Source: CAYVVD01 sp964454975 (GTDB lineage Bacteria; Bacteroidota; Ignavibacteria; Kapaibacteriales; UBA2268). From it: a stretch of DNA of 64,000 nucleotides. The stretch's first letter is position 1. Every line of letters starts with the position of its first letter. The notes beneath the pieces are model-generated. The model was given only the letters and a program-made list of their open reading frames with translations. It made no database searches and was not told the origin of the DNA. Shown here piece by piece: positions 7,518 to 15,387 of the stretch. Location: positions 1 to 64,000 of the forward strand of contig CAYVVD010000010.1 of NCBI GenBank assembly GCA_964454975.1, written 5' to 3'. The translations under genes and the position numbers were made by a program.

Positions 7518-8660
7518 TTAGTTTATGTTGCTCAACAACCTCTTTCCAAGCTCGGCGGAAATTAAATCCCAGTTGAATTGAGAGCTTACCTTTTGATTAA
7601 GCGATTCTGCAATAGTCTTGCGCAGGCCGGGTTGGCTGATGAGCATTTCAATTGCGTCTGAAATAGCTGTCTCAGAACGTGGAGGAATGATTATTCCGTT
7701 CTCATTGTTTGTGATTACTTCCCTTGTGCCGCCCATTGAAGTTGTAATCAAAGCACAATTGCTTATGCCCGCTTCAAGAATGAATGTGGGCAGACCTTCG
7801 GGGTAGTAAGAAGGGATAACTACTATTTCACTTTGTTTCAACAGGTACATCATGTCGCGATGGGGAACAGGCCCGATGAAGATTATCTGTTCATCAGCAA
7901 ACTTGTTTACAAGGGATTTGTATTCAGGCCCGTCCCCTGCTACAATCAGTTTCGCATTTGGATAGTTAACAGACACCTTAGCGAAAGCCCTGCACAGCTC
8001 GTAGTATCCTTTCTCTTTTAACAGTCTGCCTCCGGCAGTGATGAATATTTCATCATCGCTTTTGTGTGGGATGTAATCAGATTCATCCGGGTAGTCATAA
8101 TCCGGGTTAATCCCGTTGTAGATTACGCCCTTCGCTTTGATGCCCCATTGTTTTAGCCACTCAGCTGCAGCACCTGATACACCATAGAAAGCATCCACAC
8201 CCATTTTCAGGAAGAATGTCATCTTCCACTCGTAAATTGCAGAGAGAAAATTTTTAACCGGGTTCCCCAGCTCAAATTTGCCCGTTACGTGTTCAATTAG
8301 ATGTATTTTTGCCTTCGACTGATTTCCTAATATCATCCCGAGGATAGAAAGCGGGTAGATCCTCATGTTGAGTATAAAATCCGATGGCTGGATTTCCTTT
8401 ATATTCCTGATAATTTCATAATTAGATTTGTTTGGTAGCGGAATCGGGAGCCTGCCACCGAGCAGTGAGATGGACTTCAACCTGAATACCCTGATGCCGT
8501 CAATTTCCGATTCGACTTTTGAATTATCATGGCTGCTTGTAATAACATATACATCGTAGCCTTTTTCCCTGAATTTTCCTGCAAGCTCGCTTACGTATCG
8601 CTCCACGCCGCCGATGTGTGGGGGATAGAAAGCGCTTACAAAGCATATCCGCTTAGGCAT
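7518..8660 (-). CDS. Glycosyltransferase family 4 (GT-B)
   Basis: A 380-aa retaining GT-B glycosyltransferase. The N-terminal domain begins RICFVSAFYPPHIGGVERYVSELA, with the Gly-rich acceptor loop, and the C-terminal nucleotide-sugar domain has GRLLKEKGYYEL and the EX7E motif EGLPTFILEAG. It is the last of three glycosyltransferase genes coupled on the minus strand, overlapping its upstream neighbour by 8 bp; GGGAAG precedes its ATG. Likely builds a cell-surface glycan; donor and acceptor cannot be read from sequence. Confidence 0.9.
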   Translation of the reverse strand: MPKRICFVSAFYPPHIGGVERYVSELAGKFREKGYDVYVITSSHDNSKVESEIDGIRVFRLKSISLLGGRLPIPLPNKSNYEIIRNIKEIQPSDFILNMRIYPLSILGMILGNQSKAKIHLIEHVTGKFELGNPVKNFLSAIYEWKMTFFLKMGVDAFYGVSGAAAEWLKQWGIKAKGVIYNGINPDYDYPDESDYIPHKSDDEIFITAGGRLLKEKGYYELCRAFAKVSVNYPNAKLIVAGDGPEYKSLVNKFADEQIIFIGPVPHRDMMYLLKQSEIVVIPSYYPEGLPTFILEAGISNCALITTSMGGTREVITNNENGIIIPPRSETAISDAIEMLISQPGLRKTIAESLNQKVSSQFNWDLISAELGKRLLSNIN

Positions 8661-9654
8661 GTTTCTTCCCGAATATCATTTCAAACAGCGAGAATAGCGA
8701 ACCGGCGCCGTAGGAAAAATGTACCGCCGGGATAACAATAAGCAGCTGGAGCATCGAACAACGGTTGCGTAATGACAAGGACACTGCAAAAAAAAGTACC
8801 CCGACAAAATAAACACCTAATAGATAAAGCAGGCTTATCAGCGCAATCGGCGAGAACAGTGCAAAGATGAATAAGAAAAAGAACACCGATGCAAGGAATG
8901 CAGGAATAAAAACCTTCAGGCTGATTTCACCGCTTTTGAGCATCTCCACCGGCCGCCAGTAGCCGTAGCGGAATTGCTGCTTCGACAGCTTGCCCAGGTT
9001 GTCAGGTCTGTAGTAATAAACTACTGCTTTTGGCTGTACAAACAACTTATACCCGGCTTTCCGCAAACGCAAACTTAGTTCGATGTCCTCAGCAGTGGAC
9101 ATTTTTTCATCGTACATCCCTGCCTCAATTACAGCATCTTTCAGGTAGAGCCAGTAGTGGGCATGGTCAACTTCGCATAGCTCGGTTTTATTAAGGAAAT
9201 GGTCCGGCCCTGCAGCAAGGACAATGCTCCTGAAGGCTGAATCGCAGGCAACAGTGAATAAAGACGGGTTAGCTGAATGATAAACAGAACCGACCCCGCC
9301 TATTTTATCGCCGGATACATTCATCCGGGAGTAAGCATCAACAAGCTCGTTTAACCAGCGCTCATCTGCAAAGGAGTGCCCGTCAATGTAGGCAATAAAT
9401 TCATACTTTGCTGTTTTTATTCCTATATTCCTGCCGGCAGAAACAATCTTGCCGGGATTTTCCAAAACCAACAGGTTGTTGTGTTTATTGCGGTAATCGT
9501 CAACGATTTGCCGGGTTTTATCAGTTGATCCGCCGTCAACAACAATTACTTCAATTTCACCCTCGTAGTCCTGGCAGAAGAGAGAATCAAGGCAGGGGGC
9601 AATGTACTCCTCTTCGTTCAGAACAGCGATTATTATACTGACTCGGGGTTTCAA
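8653..9654 (-). CDS. Glycosyltransferase family 2 with C-terminal membrane segments (ExoA-like)
   Basis: A 333-aa inverting GT-A enzyme. The nucleotide-binding start SIIIAVLNEEEYIAPCLDSL, the VDGGSTDKT loop, the AYIDGHSFAD metal motif and the acceptor ED (TAEDIELSLRL) are all visible. The C-terminal 90 residues contain three hydrophobic segments, so it sits at the inner membrane face, like ExoA of succinoglycan synthesis. It starts with TTG: no ATG fits, AGGTGA lies about 6 nt upstream, and TTGA overlaps the preceding stop codon, indicating translational coupling. Confidence 0.88.
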   Translation of the reverse strand: MKPRVSIIIAVLNEEEYIAPCLDSLFCQDYEGEIEVIVVDGGSTDKTRQIVDDYRNKHNNLLVLENPGKIVSAGRNIGIKTAKYEFIAYIDGHSFADERWLNELVDAYSRMNVSGDKIGGVGSVYHSANPSLFTVACDSAFRSIVLAAGPDHFLNKTELCEVDHAHYWLYLKDAVIEAGMYDEKMSTAEDIELSLRLRKAGYKLFVQPKAVVYYYRPDNLGKLSKQQFRYGYWRPVEMLKSGEISLKVFIPAFLASVFFFLFIFALFSPIALISLLYLLGVYFVGVLFFAVSLSLRNRCSMLQLLIVIPAVHFSYGAGSLFSLFEMIFGKKHA

Positions 9655-10433
9655 ATTAAATCACCTTTCATAAATCCGGGTAAAATTAAGCTTTTTAGCA
9701 ATGATAAGGAATAGCGGGCTTTTTTGTAAATAAATTTCGCATAGAATAATTTAAGCGGTGTTGCATACATGTATTTTTCTATCAGCTCATTGCGTTCTTT
9801 GTGATGGACAGAACCCTTGTATTCGTCATGGCTTGCCCCGCCCTTTGCAAATACAGAAACGACTCTGTTCCACCGCCTGTAAGAGCGACGGTTATTTGTG
9901 ATTGCCTTTAGGAAGAAGTCATAATCAGATGTGATTTTATATCGCAATGAATAAGCTCCAAGGCTATCAAACAATGTCTTTTTTATAAAAGTACTGCAAT
10001 GCTGCAGAGATTCTGCAAGGAAGAACATCTCGCTTGGATTTATGGGAGAATTAAGCCTGTATTTGAATCCTGATTCAAGCTCAAACATAACATCCCCGCT
10101 AATCAGTTCTTCGTTGAACATAAAATTGTTAAACGATTTTATAATGGAAGAATCTGCCAGCCTGTCACCGGAATTAAGAAATAACAGATAATCTCCTGAA
10201 GATATTTTGGCGCCTTTATTCATAGCATCGAAAATACCCTTGTCCTCTTCAATTATAGATTGGCTTACTATACCGGAAGCATTATTGATCATATCACTGC
10301 TGCCGTCATTAGAACCGCCGTCAACAATGACATATTCGAAATCCCGGGTTGTTTGCTTTTCAATTGAATCAAATGTTTTGGCAAGTCCGTAGGCATTGTT
10401 GAGATTTATAGTGATTATACTAAGTTTTGGCAA
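9651..10433 (-). CDS. Glycosyltransferase family 2
   Basis: A 260-aa GT-A glycosyltransferase of the WcaA-like kind. It shows SIITINLNNAYGLAKT at the N-terminus, VDGGSNDGSSD, and the metal motif LLFLNSGDRL, followed by a basic C-terminal half with no clear membrane segment. The gene begins with TTG, preceded by GGAGAAG about 7 nt upstream, with no ATG alternative. It is the first gene of the three-gene glycosyltransferase unit that reads 10433 to 7518. Confidence 0.87.
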   Translation of the reverse strand: MPKLSIITINLNNAYGLAKTFDSIEKQTTRDFEYVIVDGGSNDGSSDMINNASGIVSQSIIEEDKGIFDAMNKGAKISSGDYLLFLNSGDRLADSSIIKSFNNFMFNEELISGDVMFELESGFKYRLNSPINPSEMFFLAESLQHCSTFIKKTLFDSLGAYSLRYKITSDYDFFLKAITNNRRSYRRWNRVVSVFAKGGASHDEYKGSVHHKERNELIEKYMYATPLKLFYAKFIYKKARYSLSLLKSLILPGFMKGDLI

Positions 10434-10523
10434 CGATTTCTTCTCCGATTATTGCGATTATGTTTAACCTAAATTTATTAAGTTGCAAAATTATTTTTTG
10501 GAAATCTAACTAAGAGTTTGCTA

Positions 10524-11162
10524 ATGGGAGAAACAACAACAATGACATTAGAACAAAAAGCAACAAACATAAGATGGCACACAGTTAAAGTTAGTAAAGA
10601 TGATATTGAAAACCGCAACGGGCACAAGGGGTGTGTAGTGTGGTTGACTGGTCTCAGCGCAGCAGGAAAATCAACAATAGCCGTCGAAGTTGAAAAAAAG
10701 CTCTATGATATGGGCTACAATGTGTTTCTGCTGGATGGTGACAATATGCGCCACGGCCTCAATAAGGATCTCGGTTTTTCACCGGATGACAGGGAAGAAA
10801 ACATCCGCCGTATTGCTGAAGTAAGCAAGCTTTTCCGCGAGGCGGGTATGATAGTCCTCAGCGCTTTTATTTCTCCCTACCGCAAAGATCGACAGGTTGC
10901 CCGCGACCTTGTAGAACCCGGAAGGTTCTGCGAAGTGTTTGTAAAATGCAGCGTTGATACCTGCATACAGCGCGACCCCAAGAATCTCTACAAGCGTGCA
11001 ATTAATGGCGAAATACTGCAATTTACGGGCATTTCTGCCCCATACGAAGAACCTGAGAATCCGGAATTAATTGTAAACACAGAAGAAAACAACATAGAAC
11101 AATCGGCTGTTCTCGTCGTGAATCATCTTCACAAAATTGGTATTATCGATAAAACGCTTTAG
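10524..11162 (+). CDS. cysC: Adenylylsulfate kinase
   Basis: Phosphorylates adenosine 5'-phosphosulfate to PAPS, the donor for sulfation or for sulfate reduction. The 212-aa product has the P-loop GLSAAGKST, DGDNMRHGLNKDLGF, and the conserved FISPYRKDRQVAR and FTGISAPYEEP segments. The ATG at 10524 is used; a second ATG six codons on, 11 nt after GGGAG, is also possible. No ATP sulfurylase, PAPS reductase or sulfotransferase is nearby. Standing beside glycosyltransferases, it may supply PAPS for glycan or lipid sulfation, but that is inference. Confidence 0.93.
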   Translation: MGETTTMTLEQKATNIRWHTVKVSKDDIENRNGHKGCVVWLTGLSAAGKSTIAVEVEKKLYDMGYNVFLLDGDNMRHGLNKDLGFSPDDREENIRRIAEVSKLFREAGMIVLSAFISPYRKDRQVARDLVEPGRFCEVFVKCSVDTCIQRDPKNLYKRAINGEILQFTGISAPYEEPENPELIVNTEENNIEQSAVLVVNHLHKIGIIDKTL

Positions 11163-11181
11163 TCCTTCACAATAACTATTT

Positions 11182-11952
11182 ATGCTCCGCGCAGCCATAT
11201 ATATTCTGTTGTGTTTTCTCCCGGCAATTTTGCTAAGCCAGGTAAATACAGAAAAGATGAGAAAATCAGCCAAGGTTGACGGATATCATTTTTCGCTTCA
11301 ATGGGGTTTGGGAATAGCAGGAGGCAATTCAGATTATGTAAACACAGACCTCGAGGGCAGAATTGATTACCTTGATACTAACGTACACGCTTTTGTTATT
11401 GGCTCATATGGTTATATGGAAGGTGAGAAAACGATCTTATCAAACAGGTCATTTGCACATGCCAGGCTGGTTTATGATATAAATGACATATTCGCACCGG
11501 AACTTTTTATGCAAAAGGAATTTAACCGGCTTATTTCGCTTTCGGACAGGAATATTGCGGGAGCAGGTATCAGGATTCATCCTGTTTCATCAGCCCTGGT
11601 GCCTGATAGTTCCACGAAAGTAAACCTGTATCTTGGTATTGGAACAATGTACGAATATGAGGAATATAAGAAAGACATCCCGCCTGAGAAAGAACTCCTG
11701 CGCTCGACTAATTACCTGAATTTTAATATTGAGCTGGCGAATAAAACAAAATTAAGCATTATAACATATTACCAGTTCGACACCGGAAACCCTGATGATT
11801 ACAGGATACTGAGCGAAACATCACTTTCGTTTGACATAACCGGATTTATGAAATTTATTGCAGAATTCAATTACAGGTTTGATTCAGAGCCGTCGCCGGG
11901 CATTGAAAATTTCGATTATAAAGTGCAAAACGGCATTATTTTCGAGTTTTAA
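11182..11952 (+). CDS. Outer membrane protein, DUF481-like
   Basis: A 256-aa exported protein: N-terminal hydrophobic signal (LRAAIYILLCFLPAILLSQ) then strands of alternating hydrophobic residues and a terminal Phe, as in beta-barrels. The layout (SLQWGLGIAGGNSDYVN near the start, repeated short strands, NGIIFEF at the end) resembles the DUF481/YdiY salt-stress outer membrane family, though this is a pattern match and not certain. It follows cysC by 19 nt and may share its transcript. Confidence 0.7.
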   Translation: MLRAAIYILLCFLPAILLSQVNTEKMRKSAKVDGYHFSLQWGLGIAGGNSDYVNTDLEGRIDYLDTNVHAFVIGSYGYMEGEKTILSNRSFAHARLVYDINDIFAPELFMQKEFNRLISLSDRNIAGAGIRIHPVSSALVPDSSTKVNLYLGIGTMYEYEEYKKDIPPEKELLRSTNYLNFNIELANKTKLSIITYYQFDTGNPDDYRILSETSLSFDITGFMKFIAEFNYRFDSEPSPGIENFDYKVQNGIIFEF

Positions 11953-11962
11953 TCGTAATAAG

Positions 11963-11995
11963 TTTTGTAGTTATTGATATTTAGCTGTATCTTTG
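11963..11995 (+). promoter_or_regulatory. Promoter of rho (-33/-7 Bacteroidota type)
   Basis: TTTTG (11963-11967), a 20-nt gap, and TATCTTTG (11988-11995), an exact TAnnTTTG match. It lies after the end of the upstream gene and about 140 nt before the rho start codon, implying a long 5' leader, which is common for autoregulated rho. Confidence 0.65.
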
Positions 11996-12133
11996 TAACT
12001 CAAAATGCCGTCCAGAACAACGGAATGTATAATTAACCGGATTTATAAACTAATTAATGAAATAATTTAACCTGCCTTGCCCGGTAATTCGGGTACTTGC
12101 CGAAGAGTAATATATAATTTCAGAGAGAAATAC

Positions 12134-13447
12134 ATGCAAAAATCAAATGGAGTGAATTCCAGGACGCCTGTAATTGATATAGGTAGTCTAAAATCAAAAA
12201 AAATTGCCGAATTGACATCTTTGGCAAAAGAACTCGGTATCACCAATTTTGCCGGGTTGCGGAAACAAGAATTGATTCTTAAAATTGTTGACACACAGTC
12301 AACTAAGCACAAAGAGAAGAGTGAAGAAGCAATTGAAGGTATACTGACAAGCGTAGGTGTGCTCGAAGTGCTGCCGGATGGTTACGGATTCCTTCGTTCT
12401 GTTGATTACAATTATCTTCCCTCGCCGGATGACATTTATGTTTCCCCATCGCAAATAAAAAAATTCGTTTTGAAGACAGGCGATACAATCAAGGGCCAGG
12501 TAAGGCCTCCAAAGGAAGCTGAAAGATTCTATGCGTTACTGAAAGTAGAGCAGGTGAATTATTTTGAACCGAGCATAACTCGGGAACGTACGATTTTCGA
12601 CAACCTGACACCGCTCTATCCCGATCAAAGGCTGCATCTCGAAACAGCTCCCGGTGATTTTTCCATGCGTGTTGTGGATATGCTTTCGCCGATTGGCAAA
12701 GGCCAGCGCGGATTGATTGTTTCACCTCCCAAAACCGGTAAAACAATATTGCTCCAAAAGATGGCTAACGCTATCTCCAGGAACCATCCCGAAGTTAAAA
12801 TGATAGTCCTGCTTATCGACGAGAGGCCTGAGGAGGTAACTGATATGCAGCGCAATGTTAGCGCTGAAGTTGTCTCTTCTACTTTCGATGAGCCACCGGA
12901 AAGGCACGTACAGGTTGCTGACATGGTTCTCGAAAAAGCCAAAAGGCTTATCGAAGCGAAGATGGACGTTGTTGTTCTGCTCGATTCGATTACCAGGCTT
13001 GCTCGAGCGCACAATACTGTAGTACCACACTCTGGCAAAATTCTGTCCGGTGGTGTGGATGCAAATGCTCTTCACAAGCCTAAGAGATTTTTTGGAGCCG
13101 CCAGGAACGTGGAAGAAGGTGGTTCGCTTACGATTATCGCAACTGCATTGATTGAAACGGGCTCAAGGATGGACGAGGTTATATTTGAAGAATTTAAAGG
13201 TACGGGCAACATGGAGCTTGTGCTCGACAGACGCATTTCAGACCGAAGGATTTACCCGGCAATTGACGTTAACCGCTCAGGTACAAGACGCGAAGAATTG
13301 ATTCTGGACCAGGATGAAATCAACAGGCTTTGGATACTCAGGAAAGTACTAAGCGATATGCAGCCGATAGAAGCGATTGAATTCTTATTGAATAAGCTGA
13401 AAGGCTCTAAGAATAATAAGATGTTCCTGAACGCCCTGAACAGCTAA
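12134..13447 (+). CDS. rho: Transcription termination factor Rho
   Basis: Hexameric RNA-dependent ATPase that ends transcription. The 437-aa protein has an N-terminal Rho-N helical domain (about 10-50, AELTSLAKELGITNFAGLRKQEL), a cold-shock-like RNA-binding domain (VLPDGYGFLRSVDYNYLPSPDDIYVSPSQI), and a RecA-like motor with Walker A PPKTGKTIL (about 197-205) and Walker B VVVLLDSITR. No long insertion is present. The start is the ATG at 12134, preceded by AGAGAG; an upstream TTG frame adds 19 residues without homology. Confidence 0.97.
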   Translation: MQKSNGVNSRTPVIDIGSLKSKKIAELTSLAKELGITNFAGLRKQELILKIVDTQSTKHKEKSEEAIEGILTSVGVLEVLPDGYGFLRSVDYNYLPSPDDIYVSPSQIKKFVLKTGDTIKGQVRPPKEAERFYALLKVEQVNYFEPSITRERTIFDNLTPLYPDQRLHLETAPGDFSMRVVDMLSPIGKGQRGLIVSPPKTGKTILLQKMANAISRNHPEVKMIVLLIDERPEEVTDMQRNVSAEVVSSTFDEPPERHVQVADMVLEKAKRLIEAKMDVVVLLDSITRLARAHNTVVPHSGKILSGGVDANALHKPKRFFGAARNVEEGGSLTIIATALIETGSRMDEVIFEEFKGTGNMELVLDRRISDRRIYPAIDVNRSGTRREELILDQDEINRLWILRKVLSDMQPIEAIEFLLNKLKGSKNNKMFLNALNS

Positions 13448-15387
13448 ATCCTGAATTTCCTGAATTGTTCAAGGGAACCAGGATTTGCAAGCGCAGAACG
13501 GTTTGTAATCTCTTCGCCTGTGAATATTTTTTGAACTGCAAGTTCCACTTTCTTGCCGTTCAAGGTAACAGGCACTTCAAGGATATTTTCTATAAATGAG
13601 GGCACATGCCTTGGTGAAGCTTTTGCCCTTATTTCTTTTCTAATATCACTTTTCAGTTTCTCATCCAGTTCGTAACCGTCCTGCAGCACCACAAACAAAG
13701 CAACTGCAACATCGCCATTATTTGGTACGCCTACCGCAATGCTGTCCTTTACCTGATCCATTGCCTCGACAATGCGATAAATTTCAGATGTACCTATGCG
13801 GACTCCCCCGGGATTAAGCGTTGCATCCGAGCGGCCATAAATTGTTACTCCTCCGCGTTCATTGATGGAGATGTAATCCCCATGCCGCCATACACCTGGA
13901 AAGTAGCCATAGTAAGAGTTGGAATATTTTTTATTATTCTCATCATTCCAGAAACAGACCGGCATAGAGGGAAACGGAGCTGTGCATACGAGCTCACCTT
14001 TTTGGTTTAACACCGGTTCGCCTTTTTCATTCCAGGCTTCAACTTTCATTCCAAGTCCACGGCATTGTAACTCTTCAGTATATACGGGCAGGTTCGGGTT
14101 TCCAAGCATAAAGCAGGATATAATATCTGTTCCTCCTGAGATTGAGGATAGCCGGATATCTTCCTTAACGCTTTCATATACCCAGTTGTAATTTTCCTTT
14201 GTAAGCGGTGAACCCGTGGAGAGTATAGTTTTGAGAGTTGACAGGTTAAACTCCTCAGCTGGTACTATCCCTTCTTTCTGGCAGGAACTGAGGAATTTAG
14301 GGCTCGTACCAAAAACTGTCATTTCAGTATCTTCAACGAGTTTCCAGAGCCTTCTCAAATCCGGGAAACCCGGGCTTCCGTCAACTAATACGAGAGTGCT
14401 TCCTAAACTCAATCCGCTTACAAGCCAGTTCCACATCATCCAGCCGCAGGTAGTGAAGTACATAAATTTGTCATCGGGGCTAATGCCGGTGTGGAGCTTC
14501 AACTCCTTAATGTGCTGCAATAGTGTGCCGCCCGAGCCATGAACAATAGACTTGGGCTTACCCGTTGTTCCGGATGAGTACATTATGTAAAGCGGATGGT
14601 CGAAGGGAAGCTGTTCAAATTCAATTTCTGAAGTGCATTTGTCATTGATTTCATCCCAGTAACTGTAACGCTCACCATTAAAATCACGACCGGAACCATT
14701 AGGTAAAATAATTGTCTTTGCGAGGCTGTCAATGCTTTTTGTAATCTCCATAACCTTGTCAGCACAATCAAATCTTTTTCCATTGTAACTGTATGAGTCA
14801 ACAGCAATCAGCACCTTAGGTTCAATCTGGCCAAACCTGTCCAGGACGCCTTTGAATCCAAAATCCGGCGAACAGGATGACCATAACGCGCCTATTGAGC
14901 TTACAGCGAGCATTGCAATTATCGCTTCCGGTATGTTAGTGATAAATGCTGCTACCCTGTCATTTTTTTGTACCCCAAGCTTTTTCAGGCCGGATGCAAA
15001 TTCTGCAACCCTTCGATATAATTGAGCATAGCTTGTACTTCTCAATTTAGCATCTTCGCCTTGTGCAATTATTGCAGTCCTGTTGTCACGGTACCTGAGA
15101 AGGTTCTCCGCAAAGTTCAGCCTTGCGCCAGGGAACCATTTACCACGGGGGATAATATCATTGTCATTTGTAGGGATATGAATTGTGTTATAATTCTTTG
15201 AATGGATTATATCCGAAATATTCCAGATAATTTCCCAGAATTGATAGATATTATTTACAGACCAGTCGTAAAGTTCATCGTAATTGTTAAAATAATTGCC
15301 AGTTTTTTCACCCAAATATTTTGTAAATATGGACATATTTGAGTTGTTTATTTCGGTTTCATACGGTTTCCAGAGTGGTTTTTTCAT
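13444..15387 (-). CDS. aacS: Acetoacetyl-CoA synthetase
   Basis: ATP-dependent ligase that activates acetoacetate to acetoacetyl-CoA, linking ketone bodies or stored polyhydroxybutyrate to central metabolism. The 647-aa product has the ANL-superfamily P-loop MYSSGTTGKPKSIVHG (about 267-282), GGTDIISCF, WRHGDYISIN and the catalytic-lysine region LNGKKVELAVQKI. The C-terminal NRSALANPGSLEQFRKF and the N-terminal acetyl-CoA-synthetase-like cap (ARLNFAENLL) point to AacS rather than acetyl-CoA synthetase. Starts at the ATG 15387, sharing one base with the preceding TGA; its 3' end overlaps rho by 4 bp, tail to tail. Confidence 0.92.
   Translation of the reverse strand: MKKPLWKPYETEINNSNMSIFTKYLGEKTGNYFNNYDELYDWSVNNIYQFWEIIWNISDIIHSKNYNTIHIPTNDNDIIPRGKWFPGARLNFAENLLRYRDNRTAIIAQGEDAKLRSTSYAQLYRRVAEFASGLKKLGVQKNDRVAAFITNIPEAIIAMLAVSSIGALWSSCSPDFGFKGVLDRFGQIEPKVLIAVDSYSYNGKRFDCADKVMEITKSIDSLAKTIILPNGSGRDFNGERYSYWDEINDKCTSEIEFEQLPFDHPLYIMYSSGTTGKPKSIVHGSGGTLLQHIKELKLHTGISPDDKFMYFTTCGWMMWNWLVSGLSLGSTLVLVDGSPGFPDLRRLWKLVEDTEMTVFGTSPKFLSSCQKEGIVPAEEFNLSTLKTILSTGSPLTKENYNWVYESVKEDIRLSSISGGTDIISCFMLGNPNLPVYTEELQCRGLGMKVEAWNEKGEPVLNQKGELVCTAPFPSMPVCFWNDENNKKYSNSYYGYFPGVWRHGDYISINERGGVTIYGRSDATLNPGGVRIGTSEIYRIVEAMDQVKDSIAVGVPNNGDVAVALFVVLQDGYELDEKLKSDIRKEIRAKASPRHVPSFIENILEVPVTLNGKKVELAVQKIFTGEEITNRSALANPGSLEQFRKFRI

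Noticed and set aside
7518..10433. Full O-antigen or capsule cluster
   Set aside because: Only three glycosyltransferases are present, with no flippase, polymerase or sugar-nucleotide genes.
12077..12133. TTG-started extension of Rho
   Set aside because: The ATG at 12134 has AGAGAG upstream and gives a normal Rho N-terminus.
12625..13075. Two overlapping minus-strand frames in rho
   Set aside because: Both are antisense to the Rho motor domain and have no family features.
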